Source of the DNA: Sphingomonas azotifigens NBRC 15497
GTDB taxonomy: Bacteria; Pseudomonadota; Alphaproteobacteria; Sphingomonadales; Sphingomonadaceae
Assembly: GCF_002091475.1 (NCBI RefSeq)
Contig: NZ_BCTR01000059.1
Location: 1 to 46,962, forward strand
Direction: 5' to 3'
Length of the DNA: 46,962 nucleotides
Positions within the stretch are counted from its first letter, which is position 1, and every line of letters begins with the position of its first letter. The notes under the pieces were generated by a model, which saw only the letters and a list, made by a program, of their open reading frames with translations, did no database searches and was not told the DNA's origin. Made by a program: the position numbers and the translations under genes. Positions 1-8,062 of the stretch are shown one piece after another.

Positions 1-47
1 CTGACCGATCCGCGAGTCCAGCGCTCGTGGAGAGTCCCCCACCCCAA

Positions 48-69
48 CCCCTCCCCTGAAGGGGAGGGG
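48..69. repeat. GC-rich intergenic hairpin
   Basis: A perfect 9-bp inverted repeat (CCCCTCCCC / GGGGAGGGG) with a four-base TGAA loop lies just before the first gene. It resembles hairpins near 23.2 kb and 46.9 kb, so it belongs to a dispersed family of C-rich/G-rich intergenic palindromes. It has no T-run and is probably not a classical terminator. Confidence 0.6.
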
Positions 70-91
70 CTTAAGAAGGCAGGAAGAGACG

Positions 92-454
92 ATGACCACC
101 GTGACCACCCCCCCCCGCCAGCGCCCCGCCGCGCTGCTTCTCACCCCCGCCGCCGAGGCGCGCATCGCCGCGCTGATGGCGAAGGCGCCGGAAGGCACGG
201 TCGGCGTCAAGCTCTCCACCCCGCGCCGGGGTTGCTCGGGGCTGGCCTATTCGGTCGATTACGTCAGCGAGGCCAAGCCGCTGGACGAGCGGATCGAAAC
301 GCCCGGCGGCACCTTCTTCGTCGACGGCGCCTCGGTGCTCTACCTGATCGGCTCGACGATGGACTGGGTGGAGGACGATTTCACCGCCGGCTTCGTGTTC
401 ACCAACCCCAATGCCAAGGGCACCTGCGGCTGCGGCGAAAGCTTCATGGTCTGA
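92..454 (+). CDS. HesB/IscA/SufA-family iron-sulfur cluster carrier
   Basis: This 120-residue cytoplasmic protein has the three invariant cysteines of the A-type Fe-S carrier family: Cys48 in a CSG motif and Cys112/Cys114 in a C-terminal CGCGESF motif. Such proteins accept Fe-S clusters from the SUF or ISC scaffold and pass them to apo-enzymes. The length is slightly above the usual 105-115 residues because of a Pro/Arg-rich N-terminus. The ATG at 92 follows AGGAAGA at a good distance. In sphingomonads such a gene often closes the suf operon, but its upstream neighbours lie outside the window, so I cannot choose between SufA, IscA and ErpA. Confidence 0.9.
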   Translation: MTTVTTPPRQRPAALLLTPAAEARIAALMAKAPEGTVGVKLSTPRRGCSGLAYSVDYVSEAKPLDERIETPGGTFFVDGASVLYLIGSTMDWVEDDFTAGFVFTNPNAKGTCGCGESFMV

Positions 455-494
455 GCCCAGCTCGCAAGCGGAGAAGGCCCGCATGTTCCCCTCT

Positions 495-589
495 CGTCAC
501 CCCGGCGGAAGCCGGGGTCCATTGGGGCCCCCGTCGTCGCTCTTTCTCGGGCCGAGTGGCAAATGGATCCCGGCTTCCGCCGGGATGAC
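495..589. repeat. Inverted pair of dispersed palindromic repeats
   Basis: Two copies of an intergenic element face each other: CGTCACCCCGGCGGAAGCCG at 495 and its near-complement ending in CCGCCGGGATGAC at 589. Each arm carries a short palindrome built around GGCGGAAGCC plus an ATCCATT tail. Related copies occur at 23258, 31182 and 37097. It fills most of the gap between the Fe-S carrier gene and trhO. Confidence 0.7.
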
Positions 590-659
590 AGCTTGGGGCG
601 AGGGGACCCGCATCAACGATCCTTGGTATAAACCTGCCGGCTGGAGTACAGCCGCCGAA

Positions 660-1631
660 ATGACTCAGACTGCGGACACTGCCGCGCTGCCGATCCGTGT
701 GGCGGCGCTCTACCAATTTACCCGGTTCGACGATCCGGCGGCGCTGCAGGGCCCGCTGGCGAAGCTCTGCTGTTCGCAAGGCGTGAAGGGCACGCTGCTG
801 CTCGCGCGCGAAGGGATCAACGGCACGATCGCGGGCAGCGACGAGGCCATCGCGGCGGTGGTCGACCATATCCGCGCGCTGCCGGGCTGCGCCGGGCTCG
901 ACGTGAAATATTCCCGCGCCGCCGCGCAGCCCTTCTATCGGATGAAGGTACGCCTCAAGCGCGAGATCGTGACGATGGGCCAGCCGGACATCGATCCGCT
1001 GGCGAGCGTCGGCACCTATGTCGCGCCCGAGGAGTGGAACGCGCTGATCGCGGATCCGAATACGATCGTGATCGACACGCGCAACGATTACGAGGTCGCC
1101 GCCGGTACCTTCCGCGGCGCGATCGACCCGCATACCAGGAGCTTCCGCGACTTCCCCGACTGGTTCCGCGCCCACCGCGAGGAACTGCTGGGGCGCGGCG
1201 AGACGCCGCCCAAGGTGGCGATGTTCTGCACCGGCGGCATCCGCTGCGAGAAGTCGACGGCGTTCCTCAAGTCCGAGGGCATCGAGGCGGTGTTCCACCT
1301 CAAGGGCGGCATCCTCAACTATCTGGAGAAAGTGCCCGAGGCGGAGAGCCTGTGGGACGGCGAATGCTTCGTGTTCGACCAGCGGGTGACGGTCGGCCAT
1401 GGCCTGGCGCCGGGCAGCTACGAACTCTGCCACGCCTGCCGCCGCCCGGTGAGCGTCGAGGACCGCCGCTCGCCGCACTACGAGGCGGGGGTCAGTTGCG
1501 CGGCTTGCTATGACGAGCGCACCGATGCGGACCGCGAACGCTACCGGGAGCGCCACCGGCAGGAGAGCTTCGCCGCGACGCGCGGCGAGCCGCATGTGGG
1601 GAAAGTATATCCGGTGGACAGCAGCGACTGA
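660..1631 (+). CDS. trhO: tRNA uridine(34) hydroxylase TrhO (rhodanese-family, YceA)
   Basis: The 323-residue product matches the TrhO/YceA family, which makes 5-hydroxyuridine at the wobble position of some tRNAs by an oxygen-dependent reaction. An N-terminal UPF0176-like domain (about 10-110) is followed by a rhodanese domain (about 120-215) with the catalytic loop CTGGIRC at Cys190-Cys196 and the EKSTAFLK segment typical of the family. The C-terminal part holds two Cys pairs (CHAC and CAAC) that may bind zinc. The open frame runs further upstream, but that part crosses a palindromic repeat, so the ATG at 660 is preferred. No partner gene is evident nearby. Confidence 0.9.
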   Translation: MTQTADTAALPIRVAALYQFTRFDDPAALQGPLAKLCCSQGVKGTLLLAREGINGTIAGSDEAIAAVVDHIRALPGCAGLDVKYSRAAAQPFYRMKVRLKREIVTMGQPDIDPLASVGTYVAPEEWNALIADPNTIVIDTRNDYEVAAGTFRGAIDPHTRSFRDFPDWFRAHREELLGRGETPPKVAMFCTGGIRCEKSTAFLKSEGIEAVFHLKGGILNYLEKVPEAESLWDGECFVFDQRVTVGHGLAPGSYELCHACRRPVSVEDRRSPHYEAGVSCAACYDERTDADRERYRERHRQESFAATRGEPHVGKVYPVDSSD

Positions 1632-1692
1632 CCGGAGCGACTCGGCGGTGCATTCGGGCGCATCGACTAGACACCCATTGCTGATGTTACCG

Positions 1693-2211
1693 TCAGCCGA
1701 TCGGGCGAGGTTCTCGTGGGGATTTCCACCCAGGCGGCAAGGGCTCGCCATAGCCTTCAGGTAGTTTGAAGGATGCTCCGTAGGCGAACTGCCCCGTGGC
1801 ACCCTTGAAGCCAAGCAGATACCAGATCTCCACCATGTAATCGCTCGTGCGATCCCGATCTTCTGTTTCAAGCATGCTGACGCGATCGATCGCTTGGCCG
1901 ATCAGCGCGGATACTTTGGTGGCGGAAATTGGCCCGTCTTTCTGTTCCAAGATGGCATCGATCACGTTGTTGACCGCCAGTCGCGCGGTCACGCCGTCCT
2001 CGGGTGTTGCAATACCTGTGTAGCCGAGGGGCGGATAATCATACGGCTCGAACTTATGCTCCTTGCGGAGGCGCTCCAGCGTGGCCCGCTTGCCGGCGTC
2101 CAGCAGCACGGTCTCCTGCGATGGTTTGGGAAATTGACTGTCGTACTTCCACCAACCCAGCAGGACGAGCGCCGACAGACCGATCGCGACAAAGACAAGG
2201 AACGTGCGCAT
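1693..2211 (-). CDS. DUF4844-like membrane-anchored protein, function unknown
   Basis: This 172-residue protein begins with one hydrophobic segment (about 3-20, MRTFLVFVAIG onward), probably a signal anchor, followed by a soluble domain. The soluble part contains LRKEHKFEPYDYPPLGYTG and a TEDRDRTSDYMVEIWYLLG stretch, which resembles DUF4844 proteins as I remember them. The frame opens 13 codons further upstream, but the ATG at 2211 puts the hydrophobic segment at the N-terminus. Base composition looks less GC-rich than the neighbours. It lies downstream of the SURF1 gene across a 124-base gap, where sphingomonads often carry thrC. Its role is unknown. Confidence 0.65.
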   Translation of the reverse strand: MRTFLVFVAIGLSALVLLGWWKYDSQFPKPSQETVLLDAGKRATLERLRKEHKFEPYDYPPLGYTGIATPEDGVTARLAVNNVIDAILEQKDGPISATKVSALIGQAIDRVSMLETEDRDRTSDYMVEIWYLLGFKGATGQFAYGASFKLPEGYGEPLPPGWKSPREPRPIG

Positions 2212-2335
2212 CGGTGAAGCATGGCGCCACCTGTCACCGCCATCAACCACTTTCGCTTATCCCTGCGTGTGACGATCGACATGGGACAGCCGAGATCGCG
2301 GCGCCAATGGCCGGTCCGTTCCGGAAGCTGGTATC

Positions 2336-2968
2336 TTACCGCAACCCCGGCTGCGGCGCTCCCCGCGCCCGCAACCGCAGCGCAAGCACATAGATGATCA
2401 CCGCCACCCCGGCGAACAGGAACCACTGCACCGCATAGGCGAGGTGGTTGTTGGGTACGCTGGCGATGTCCGGCGGGGTGCTCGGCTCCAGCCCCGGCGC
2501 GGCCTGGTCGGAGACCAGCATCAGCGGCTGGGGCGTGCCGTCGAAGAGGCTCGCGATCAGCGGGCGATGGTCCGGTGCGCGGGTGAGGGTGCCGGTCACC
2601 ACCCCGCCGGGCCAGTGCGGGCGGAACATCGGGTCGCGGGTCACCCCCATGTCGACCAGCAGCGTGGCGCCCGCATGGGTGCGGCAGGTGGCGATCTGTC
2701 GCCATCCTTGCAGGCCCTTCACCCCGCGCCCGCCCTGCCGCGCCCAGCCGGCGACCGACTGGCAGGTGCTGCGCGCATGGCGGAACAGCAGCGAGGCATC
2801 GGCCGCGCCGCTCTCGATGGTGATCGTCGGCTGCAGCGTGTTGGCGGCGAACATCGCCAGCGCGCTCTGCTTCTGGCTCCGCCGGTCGAGCTGCCAGAAG
2901 CCGAGCGCGAGCATCGCCGCCACCGCGAGGCCGACCAGCAGGGTGGGGAGCAGCGGCAGCCGACGCAT
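2336..2968 (-). CDS. SURF1 family cytochrome c oxidase assembly protein
   Basis: SURF1 helps insert heme a into subunit I of aa3-type oxidases. The 210-residue protein has the expected two-helix layout: an N-terminal membrane segment ending in GFWQLDR, a periplasmic domain, and a C-terminal segment starting SVPNNHLAYAVQWF, both signatures of the family. The ATG at 2968 lies one base past the DUF983 stop (TGAGATG), so translation is probably coupled. The ORF opens 11 codons upstream, but that extension would overlap DUF983. It is the last recognisable gene of the minus-strand oxidase operon. Length is near the short end for bacterial SURF1. Confidence 0.9.
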   Translation of the reverse strand: MRRLPLLPTLLVGLAVAAMLALGFWQLDRRSQKQSALAMFAANTLQPTITIESGAADASLLFRHARSTCQSVAGWARQGGRGVKGLQGWRQIATCRTHAGATLLVDMGVTRDPMFRPHWPGGVVTGTLTRAPDHRPLIASLFDGTPQPLMLVSDQAAPGLEPSTPPDIASVPNNHLAYAVQWFLFAGVAVIIYVLALRLRARGAPQPGLR

Positions 2969-2969
2969 C

Positions 2970-3371
2970 TCAGTCCTTGGCGATCCGGCCCTCATGGGCA
3001 CGGTTGCGATACTCCAGCGCGAGCAACAGCCCCTTGGCCACGCGCAGCGCCCCCATCACCATCGCCAGCGTCACCGGCGGCCAGAGCAGCAGATGCACCC
3101 AGAAGGGCGGCGAGACGCTGAACTCCAGCCACAGCGCCAGGATCGTCACCAGCGCGCCGATGCCGAGCGTCAGGAATACCACCGGCCCGTCGCCGACGTT
3201 GAAGTCGGAGAATCGCAGCCCGCAGGCCGGGCAGCGATCGGCAAAGGCGGTGACGCTGCGGAACAGCGTCCTGGCGCCGCAGCGCGGGCAGCAGCCATAA
3301 AGGCCGGATGCGATCGGGGGCGGCAGCGTGGCACTGCCGCCCCCGGCGGGATCGGGTGTGGTCCCGGTCAC
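2970..3371 (-). CDS. DUF983 zinc-ribbon membrane protein of the cox operon
   Basis: A 133-residue protein with two CxxC motifs (Cys28/Cys31 and Cys47/Cys50), forming a likely zinc ribbon, then two transmembrane helices (about 65-85 and 95-115). This matches DUF983, a family often encoded between coxC and SURF1 in alphaproteobacteria. Its role in oxidase biogenesis is inferred from position only. I choose the GTG at 3371 because it directly follows the coxC stop (TGACGTG); a longer frame would overlap coxC by about 80 bases. The SURF1 start follows its stop by one base. Confidence 0.85.
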   Translation of the reverse strand: MTGTTPDPAGGGSATLPPPIASGLYGCCPRCGARTLFRSVTAFADRCPACGLRFSDFNVGDGPVVFLTLGIGALVTILALWLEFSVSPPFWVHLLLWPPVTLAMVMGALRVAKGLLLALEYRNRAHEGRIAKD

Positions 3372-3372
3372 G

Positions 3373-4257
3373 TCAGCCGGCGTGGACCGGCGCGCCCCAA
3401 CCGCCCCAGACATAGATCGACGCGAACAGGAACAGCCAGACAACGTCGACAAAGTGCCAGTACCAGGCCGCCGCCTCGAAGCCGAAATGCTGGCGGGGGG
3501 TGAAGTCGCCGCGATAGGCGCGCACCAGGTTCACGATCAGGAAGATCGTGCCGACGATCACGTGGAAGCCGTGAAAGCCCGTCGCCATGAAGAAGGCGCC
3601 GCCATAGCTCGATCCATGCTCCGCCGCCGCCTTGAAGGGGAACGGCGCCTCCATATACTCATAGGCCTGGAAGCAGCTGAAGGTAATGCCCAGGATCACC
3701 GTGAGCCACAGGCCCTTCTTCACGCTGTCATTCTCGCCGACGCCGATCAGGCCCCAGAGCCCGCGCAGTTCGCCGCCGCGCTCATTGTGGATCAGCCCGT
3801 GGTGCGCCCAGGTGACGGTGCAGCCCGAGCAGAGCAGGATCAGCGTGTTGAGCAGCGGGAACTGCCACGCGTCGAGCACTTCCATGCCCTTGGGCGGCCA
3901 GGTGCCGCCGACCGCCTCGACCGTGGAGGGGAAGAGCGAGAAGTCGAACCAAGCCCAGAACCAGCCGACGAAGAACATCACCTCGGAGGCGATGAACAGG
4001 ATCATGCCATAGCGCAGATGAAGCTGGACGATCGGGGTGTGATCGCCGGCATGCGCCTCCTGGATTACCTTGCCCCACCAGCCGAACATGGTGAGCAGCA
4101 CCAGCGCGAAGCCGGTGGTGAGTACCAGCGTGCCGTTCGGGTATTTGTGCATCCACAAAACGGCGCCCGAGGCGAGGATCACCGCGCCGAGCGAGCCGAG
4201 GAGCGGCCAGATGCTCGGCGGCAGGATATGGTACTGGTGGTTCTTTGCTCCAGCCAT
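3373..4257 (-). CDS. coxC: Cytochrome c oxidase subunit III (CoxC/CtaE)
   Basis: This 294-residue polytopic membrane protein is subunit III of the aa3 oxidase, which stabilises the complex and supports proton uptake. It shows the N-terminal NHQYHILPPSIWP motif, the conserved glutamate helix ASEVMFFVGWFWAWF, and the FMATGFHGFHV segment of the family, with seven predicted helices. Length is normal. The gene follows ctaG by 36 bases and is almost fused to DUF983. The order ctaG-coxC-DUF983-SURF1 is common in alphaproteobacteria. Confidence 0.96.
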   Translation of the reverse strand: MAGAKNHQYHILPPSIWPLLGSLGAVILASGAVLWMHKYPNGTLVLTTGFALVLLTMFGWWGKVIQEAHAGDHTPIVQLHLRYGMILFIASEVMFFVGWFWAWFDFSLFPSTVEAVGGTWPPKGMEVLDAWQFPLLNTLILLCSGCTVTWAHHGLIHNERGGELRGLWGLIGVGENDSVKKGLWLTVILGITFSCFQAYEYMEAPFPFKAAAEHGSSYGGAFFMATGFHGFHVIVGTIFLIVNLVRAYRGDFTPRQHFGFEAAAWYWHFVDVVWLFLFASIYVWGGWGAPVHAG

Positions 4258-4293
4258 GGGCGTATCCCAATCCTCTCTCTATTTTGCGCGATG

Positions 4294-4833
4294 CTAGCTT
4301 GGTGTCTTCGGCGAATCCACTGGATAAAATGTATAGGACAAGGTGATCTCCTCGACGTCGCGCGCGTCGGGATCATTGAGAATTTTCGGGTCGACGAAGA
4401 AGATCACCGGCATGCGGACGGTCTCGCCCGGCTGCAGCGTCTGCTGGGTGAAGCAAAAGCACTGGATCTTGGTGAAATATTTGCCGACCTGCGCCGGCGT
4501 GACGTTGAACGTCGCGGTGCCGGTAAGCGGTCGGTTCGAGGTGTTGGTGGCGGTGAAGAACGCCATGTCGCGGCCGCCGATGTCGATCGTGTCCGATCGG
4601 CGCTCGGGGGCGAACTTCCAGGGCAGCTTGGGGCTGACATTGCTGTCGAAGGCGATCGTGATCTTCTGGCCCGTGGCGCCGGGCGCGCGCAGGCCGCGCT
4701 GGGTGGTGCCGTTGAGGCCGGTCGCCTCGCAGAAGATTCGGTAGAGCGGCACCGCGGCGAAGCCGAGCCCGGTCATGCCGCACACCAGCACGGCACCCAT
4801 CAGGCCGACGCGCAGGTTGCGGCTGATCCTCAT
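4294..4833 (-). CDS. ctaG: Cytochrome c oxidase assembly protein CtaG (Cox11)
   Basis: CtaG delivers copper to the Cu-B site of subunit I from the periplasmic side. The 179-residue protein has an N-terminal membrane anchor (about 8-28), Cys35 shortly after it, and the copper motif CFCF at Cys125-Cys127, followed by PGETVRMPVIFFVDP, all standard for Cox11. Length is typical for bacteria. The start overlaps the stop of the upstream small gene by four bases (ATGA), so the two are translationally coupled. Confidence 0.96.
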   Translation of the reverse strand: MRISRNLRVGLMGAVLVCGMTGLGFAAVPLYRIFCEATGLNGTTQRGLRAPGATGQKITIAFDSNVSPKLPWKFAPERRSDTIDIGGRDMAFFTATNTSNRPLTGTATFNVTPAQVGKYFTKIQCFCFTQQTLQPGETVRMPVIFFVDPKILNDPDARDVEEITLSYTFYPVDSPKTPS

Positions 4834-4997
4834 CCGTGGGCCAGCTTCATCTTCACGATCGAAATCGCGAACACCAGCACCACGAATCCGCCGAGCAGCA
4901 GCGCCATAACCCGGGCGCGAGCCCGTTGGCGGGCGCGAATCAGTTCCAGCTCCGATGCCGGCATGCGGTTACCATCCTCTCCGCGGGAATCGTTCAT
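4830..4997 (-). CDS. Small single-helix protein between ctaB and ctaG (CoxF-like)
   Basis: A 55-residue protein with a charged, Arg-rich N-terminal half and one transmembrane helix (about 31-48, MALLLGGFVVLVFAISIV). It overlaps ctaB by four bases on one side and ctaG by four bases on the other, so it is very likely translated. A small protein in this slot is called CoxF in several alphaproteobacteria; the assignment here rests on position and topology, since so short a sequence carries no catalytic motif. Confidence 0.8.
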   Translation of the reverse strand: MNDSRGEDGNRMPASELELIRARQRARARVMALLLGGFVVLVFAISIVKMKLAHG

Positions 4998-5899
4998 CCG
5001 ATCCACCTGTCGATCACGAGCGCACCAAATAGCACGAACAGATACAATATCGAGAATTTGAACAGGCGCTTTTCCGGGATCATACGGTCTTCCGGCGCGC
5101 TGCGGCGGGTGGCGACCTGCACCGCCATGGCGAGGAAGATGCCTGACATCACCGCGGCGGTGAGGCCGTAGAGCATGCCGGTGAGTCCCAGCGGCCAGGG
5201 CGCAGCGGCGGCAGCGATCATCGGCAGCGTGTAGAGGCCGATCTGGATCCGCGTGGTGCGTTCGCCGGCGACGACCGGCAGCATCGGCACGCCGGCATTG
5301 GCGTAATCGGTCTTCACGAACAGCGCGAGCGCCCAGAAATGCGGCGGCGTCCACAGGAAGATCAGCGCGAACAGCAGCAGCGGCAGCGTCGCGACGCTGC
5401 CCGTCGCCGCCGCCCAGCCGATCAGCGGCGGAAAGGCGCCGGCAGCGCCGCCGATCACGATGTTCTGCGGCGTCCGGCGCTTGAGCCAGATCGTGTAGAC
5501 GAACACGTAGAACAGGATCGAGACCGCGAGAATCAGCGTCGCGACCAGGTTGATCGCCACATACATCAGGAACAGGCTGAACGCGGCGAGCCACACCCCG
5601 AAGTGCAGCGCCGATTGCCGCTCCATCCGGCCGGCGGGCAGCGGCCGGCCCTGGGTCCGCTTCATCTTGGCGTCGAGATCGGCCTCATACCACTGGTTGA
5701 GCGCCCCTGCCGCACCCGCGCCGAGCGCGATGCACAGAATTGCGGTGAAGCCGAGCACCGGGTGGATCTGCACGGGTGCGGCCAGCATGCCGCACAGCCC
5801 GGTGAAGACGACCAGCGTCATCACCCGCGGCTTGGTGAGGGCAAGGAAATCGCGCCAATCGGCGGGCAGTGCGGGATTGGCGTTGGTCACGGACATCAT
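4994..5899 (-). CDS. ctaB: Heme o synthase (protoheme IX farnesyltransferase)
   Basis: CtaB transfers a farnesyl group from farnesyl diphosphate to heme b, giving heme o, the precursor of heme a. The 301-residue UbiA-family membrane protein has about nine helices, the first Asp-rich prenyl-diphosphate motif in NQWYEADLDAKMKRTQGRPL, and the second conserved region DYANAGVPMLPVVAGE. It starts with tandem ATG codons after GGGAGCG. It lies 40 bases from the upstream small phasin-like gene and overlaps the CoxF-like gene by four bases. It supplies heme for the CtaD protein encoded upstream. Confidence 0.96.
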   Translation of the reverse strand: MMSVTNANPALPADWRDFLALTKPRVMTLVVFTGLCGMLAAPVQIHPVLGFTAILCIALGAGAAGALNQWYEADLDAKMKRTQGRPLPAGRMERQSALHFGVWLAAFSLFLMYVAINLVATLILAVSILFYVFVYTIWLKRRTPQNIVIGGAAGAFPPLIGWAAATGSVATLPLLLFALIFLWTPPHFWALALFVKTDYANAGVPMLPVVAGERTTRIQIGLYTLPMIAAAAAPWPLGLTGMLYGLTAAVMSGIFLAMAVQVATRRSAPEDRMIPEKRLFKFSILYLFVLFGALVIDRWIG

Positions 5900-5939
5900 C
5901 GCTCCCGCTATACGGCGCGGCTCGGGCAGGCGAAAGAGG

Positions 5940-6224
5940 TCAGCCGAGTCGCTTGGCGTTAGCCCGCACCTTGCGCCGATAATGCTTCAGTGCCTTGCTC
6001 GCTTGGGCGTGGGGCGTGCTGCCCAGCCGGCCGGTGGCGGCGGCGACCTGCAGTTCCCAGGCGGCCTGCATCTTCTCGGCGACCATGCGCTGCGCCTCGG
6101 CAGATGCAGCGGGACCGCCGGCGGCGAGCTTGGTAAGGCGCAGGCCGATCACCGTGGAAGCCTCCATGCCCAGCATCCAGCTATCGAGGCCGATCTTCAT
6201 CCAGTCGGCATAGGGCGTGCGCAT
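5940..6224 (-). CDS. Small phasin-like helical protein in the cox cluster
   Basis: This 94-residue, Ala-rich, probably all-helical soluble protein reads MRTPYADWMKIGLDSWMLGM at its start and ends in a basic segment (HYRRKVRANAKRLG). The pattern of Trp, Met and a GGPAASAEAQRMVAEK helix recalls phasin-like proteins. No catalytic motif is visible. It sits between a strong terminator after ctaD and the ctaB start, so it is the first gene of the second oxidase transcription unit. Whether it acts in oxidase assembly, polyester granules or neither cannot be told from sequence. Confidence 0.7.
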   Translation of the reverse strand: MRTPYADWMKIGLDSWMLGMEASTVIGLRLTKLAAGGPAASAEAQRMVAEKMQAAWELQVAAATGRLGSTPHAQASKALKHYRRKVRANAKRLG

Positions 6225-6342
6225 GGGGTGGTCTCCAAGGGTAGGCGTCTCGCTCAGAACGCGCGAGCATCGACTCCGGGGCCGACCATAGCATGTGCCG
6301 GTTACCAACTTCATGCGCATAGCGGCAGCGCCGCGGTCAACC

Positions 6343-6386
6343 AAAAACAGAAGCCTCGGAAGTATCCCTCCGAGGCTTCTGTTTTT
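6343..6386 (-). terminator. Rho-independent terminator after ctaD
   Basis: An 18-bp perfect stem (AAAAACAGAAGCCTCGGA at 6343-6360 with its exact complement at 6369-6386) encloses an eight-base loop. On the minus strand the stem ends in a run of T, 15 bases after the ctaD stop. The A-run on the other side makes it potentially bidirectional. It separates coxB-ctaD from the following ctaB-to-SURF1 genes. Confidence 0.92.
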
Positions 6387-6400
6387 ACGACCGGATCGGC

Positions 6401-8059
6401 TCAGTCGATCTTGGGCAGCGTCTCGAACTGGTGGAAGGGCGGGGGGCTCGGCAGCGTCCATTCGAGCGTGGTCGCGCCTTCGCCCCAGGGATTGGCTTCC
6501 GCCTTCTTGCCGGCGAGCAGCGCATAGATGATGTTCACGAAGAACACCGCCATGCCCGCCGCCATCACCATATAGCCGACCGTCGCCATGTGGTTCCAAT
6601 AGGCATATTGGTCCGTATAGTCGGGGATACGGCGCGGCATGCCCTGCAGGCCCAGGAAGTGCATCGGGAAGAACAGCAGGTTCACGCCGATGAAGAACAC
6701 CCAGAAGTGCACATGGCCGAGCAGCTCGCTGTACATCTTCCCCGTCATCTTCGGGAACCAGTAGTAGAAGCCCGCGAACAGGCTGAACACCGCGCCCAGC
6801 GACAGCACATAGTGGAAGTGGGCGACGACGTAATAGGTGTCCTGCATATAGTCGTCGACGCCGCCATTGGCGAGGACGACGCCGGTCACGCCACCGACGG
6901 TGAACATGAAGATGAAGCCGATCGCCCAGACCATCGGGGTCTTGAAGCTGATCGAGCCGCCCCACATCGTCGCGATCCAGGAGAAGATCTTCACGCCGGT
7001 CGGCACTGCGATCACCATGGTGGCGGCGGTGAAGTACATCTTCACCTGCACCGGCAGCCCGGTGGTGAACATGTGGTGCGCCCAGACGACGAAGCCGACC
7101 AGCCCGATCGCCACCATCGCATAGGCCATGCCGAGATAGCCGAACACCGGCTTGCGGCTGAACGTCGCGATGATGTGGCTGATGATGCCGAAGCCCGGCA
7201 GGATCATGATGTACACTTCGGGGTGGCCGAAGAACCAGAAGAGATGCTGGTAGAGCACCGGGTCGCCGCCATATTGCGGATCGTAGAAGGCGGTGCCGAA
7301 GTTGCGATCGGTGATCAGCATGGTGATCGCCGCCGCCAGCACCGGCAGGGCGAGCAGCAGCAGGAAGGCGGTGACCAGCACCGACCAGGCGAACAGCGGC
7401 ATCTTGTGCAGCGTCATGCCCGGCGCGCGCATGTTGAAGATCGTGGTGATGAAGTTGATCGCGCCGAGGATCGACGCCGCGCCCGCCAGATGGAGCGAGA
7501 AGATCGCGAAATCGACCGACGGCCCCGGCTCGCCATAGGTGGAGAGCGGCGCATAGACGGTCCAGCCGGTGCCGGCACCCACGCCCACGAAGGGCGAAAG
7601 CATCAGCAGGATGAACCCGGCCACGGTCAGCCAGAACGAGATGTTGTTCATCCGCGGGAAGGCCATGTCCGGCGCGCCGATCATGATCGGCACGAACCAG
7701 TTGCCGAAGCCGCCGATCATCGCCGGCATCACCATGAAGAACACCATGATCAGGCCGTGCGCGGTGATCAGCACGTTCCAGAAGTGCATCGCCTCGTCGA
7801 ACGTGCCTTCGCCGTGCAGCTTGGCGACCCACCAGGGCAGGTACTGGATGCCCGGCTGCATCAGCTCGGCACGCATGATGCCCGAGATCGCGCCGCCGAT
7901 GATCCCCGCGAAGATCGCGAAGATCAGGTAGAGCGTGCCGATGTCCTTGTGGTTGGTCGACATGAACCAGCGCGCGAAAAAGCTGGGCTTGTGATCGGCG
8001 TCATGGTCGCCATGCGCATGGTCGTGCGCGGCGGTATAGGGGAGCGCGGTATCGGTCAT
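6401..8059 (-). CDS. ctaD: Cytochrome c oxidase subunit I (CtaD/CoxA), aa3 type
   Basis: The catalytic 552-residue subunit reduces O2 to water and pumps protons. Heme and copper ligands are all present: His101 and His416 (heme a), His414 (heme a3), and His279, His328, His329 (Cu-B), with the His279-Tyr283 pair in HPEVY. Glu281 in that motif, Asp131 (APDMAF) and Lys357 (PTGVKIFSW) mark the D and K proton channels, so this is an A1-type enzyme. About twelve helices. The N-terminus is unusual in carrying five His within residues 12-23. The gene starts three bases after coxB and ends just before a strong terminator. Confidence 0.98.
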   Translation of the reverse strand: MTDTALPYTAAHDHAHGDHDADHKPSFFARWFMSTNHKDIGTLYLIFAIFAGIIGGAISGIMRAELMQPGIQYLPWWVAKLHGEGTFDEAMHFWNVLITAHGLIMVFFMVMPAMIGGFGNWFVPIMIGAPDMAFPRMNNISFWLTVAGFILLMLSPFVGVGAGTGWTVYAPLSTYGEPGPSVDFAIFSLHLAGAASILGAINFITTIFNMRAPGMTLHKMPLFAWSVLVTAFLLLLALPVLAAAITMLITDRNFGTAFYDPQYGGDPVLYQHLFWFFGHPEVYIMILPGFGIISHIIATFSRKPVFGYLGMAYAMVAIGLVGFVVWAHHMFTTGLPVQVKMYFTAATMVIAVPTGVKIFSWIATMWGGSISFKTPMVWAIGFIFMFTVGGVTGVVLANGGVDDYMQDTYYVVAHFHYVLSLGAVFSLFAGFYYWFPKMTGKMYSELLGHVHFWVFFIGVNLLFFPMHFLGLQGMPRRIPDYTDQYAYWNHMATVGYMVMAAGMAVFFVNIIYALLAGKKAEANPWGEGATTLEWTLPSPPPFHQFETLPKID

Positions 8060-8062
8060 GGC

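Noticed and set aside
411..659. An 83-codon N-terminal extension of TrhO
   Set aside because: The extension would translate the end of the Fe-S carrier gene and a dispersed palindromic repeat; the family starts near residue 84 of that frame.
3328..5061. A 577-codon plus-strand frame opposite coxC and ctaG
   Set aside because: The opposite strand encodes coxC, ctaG and ctaB with full catalytic motifs; this frame has none.
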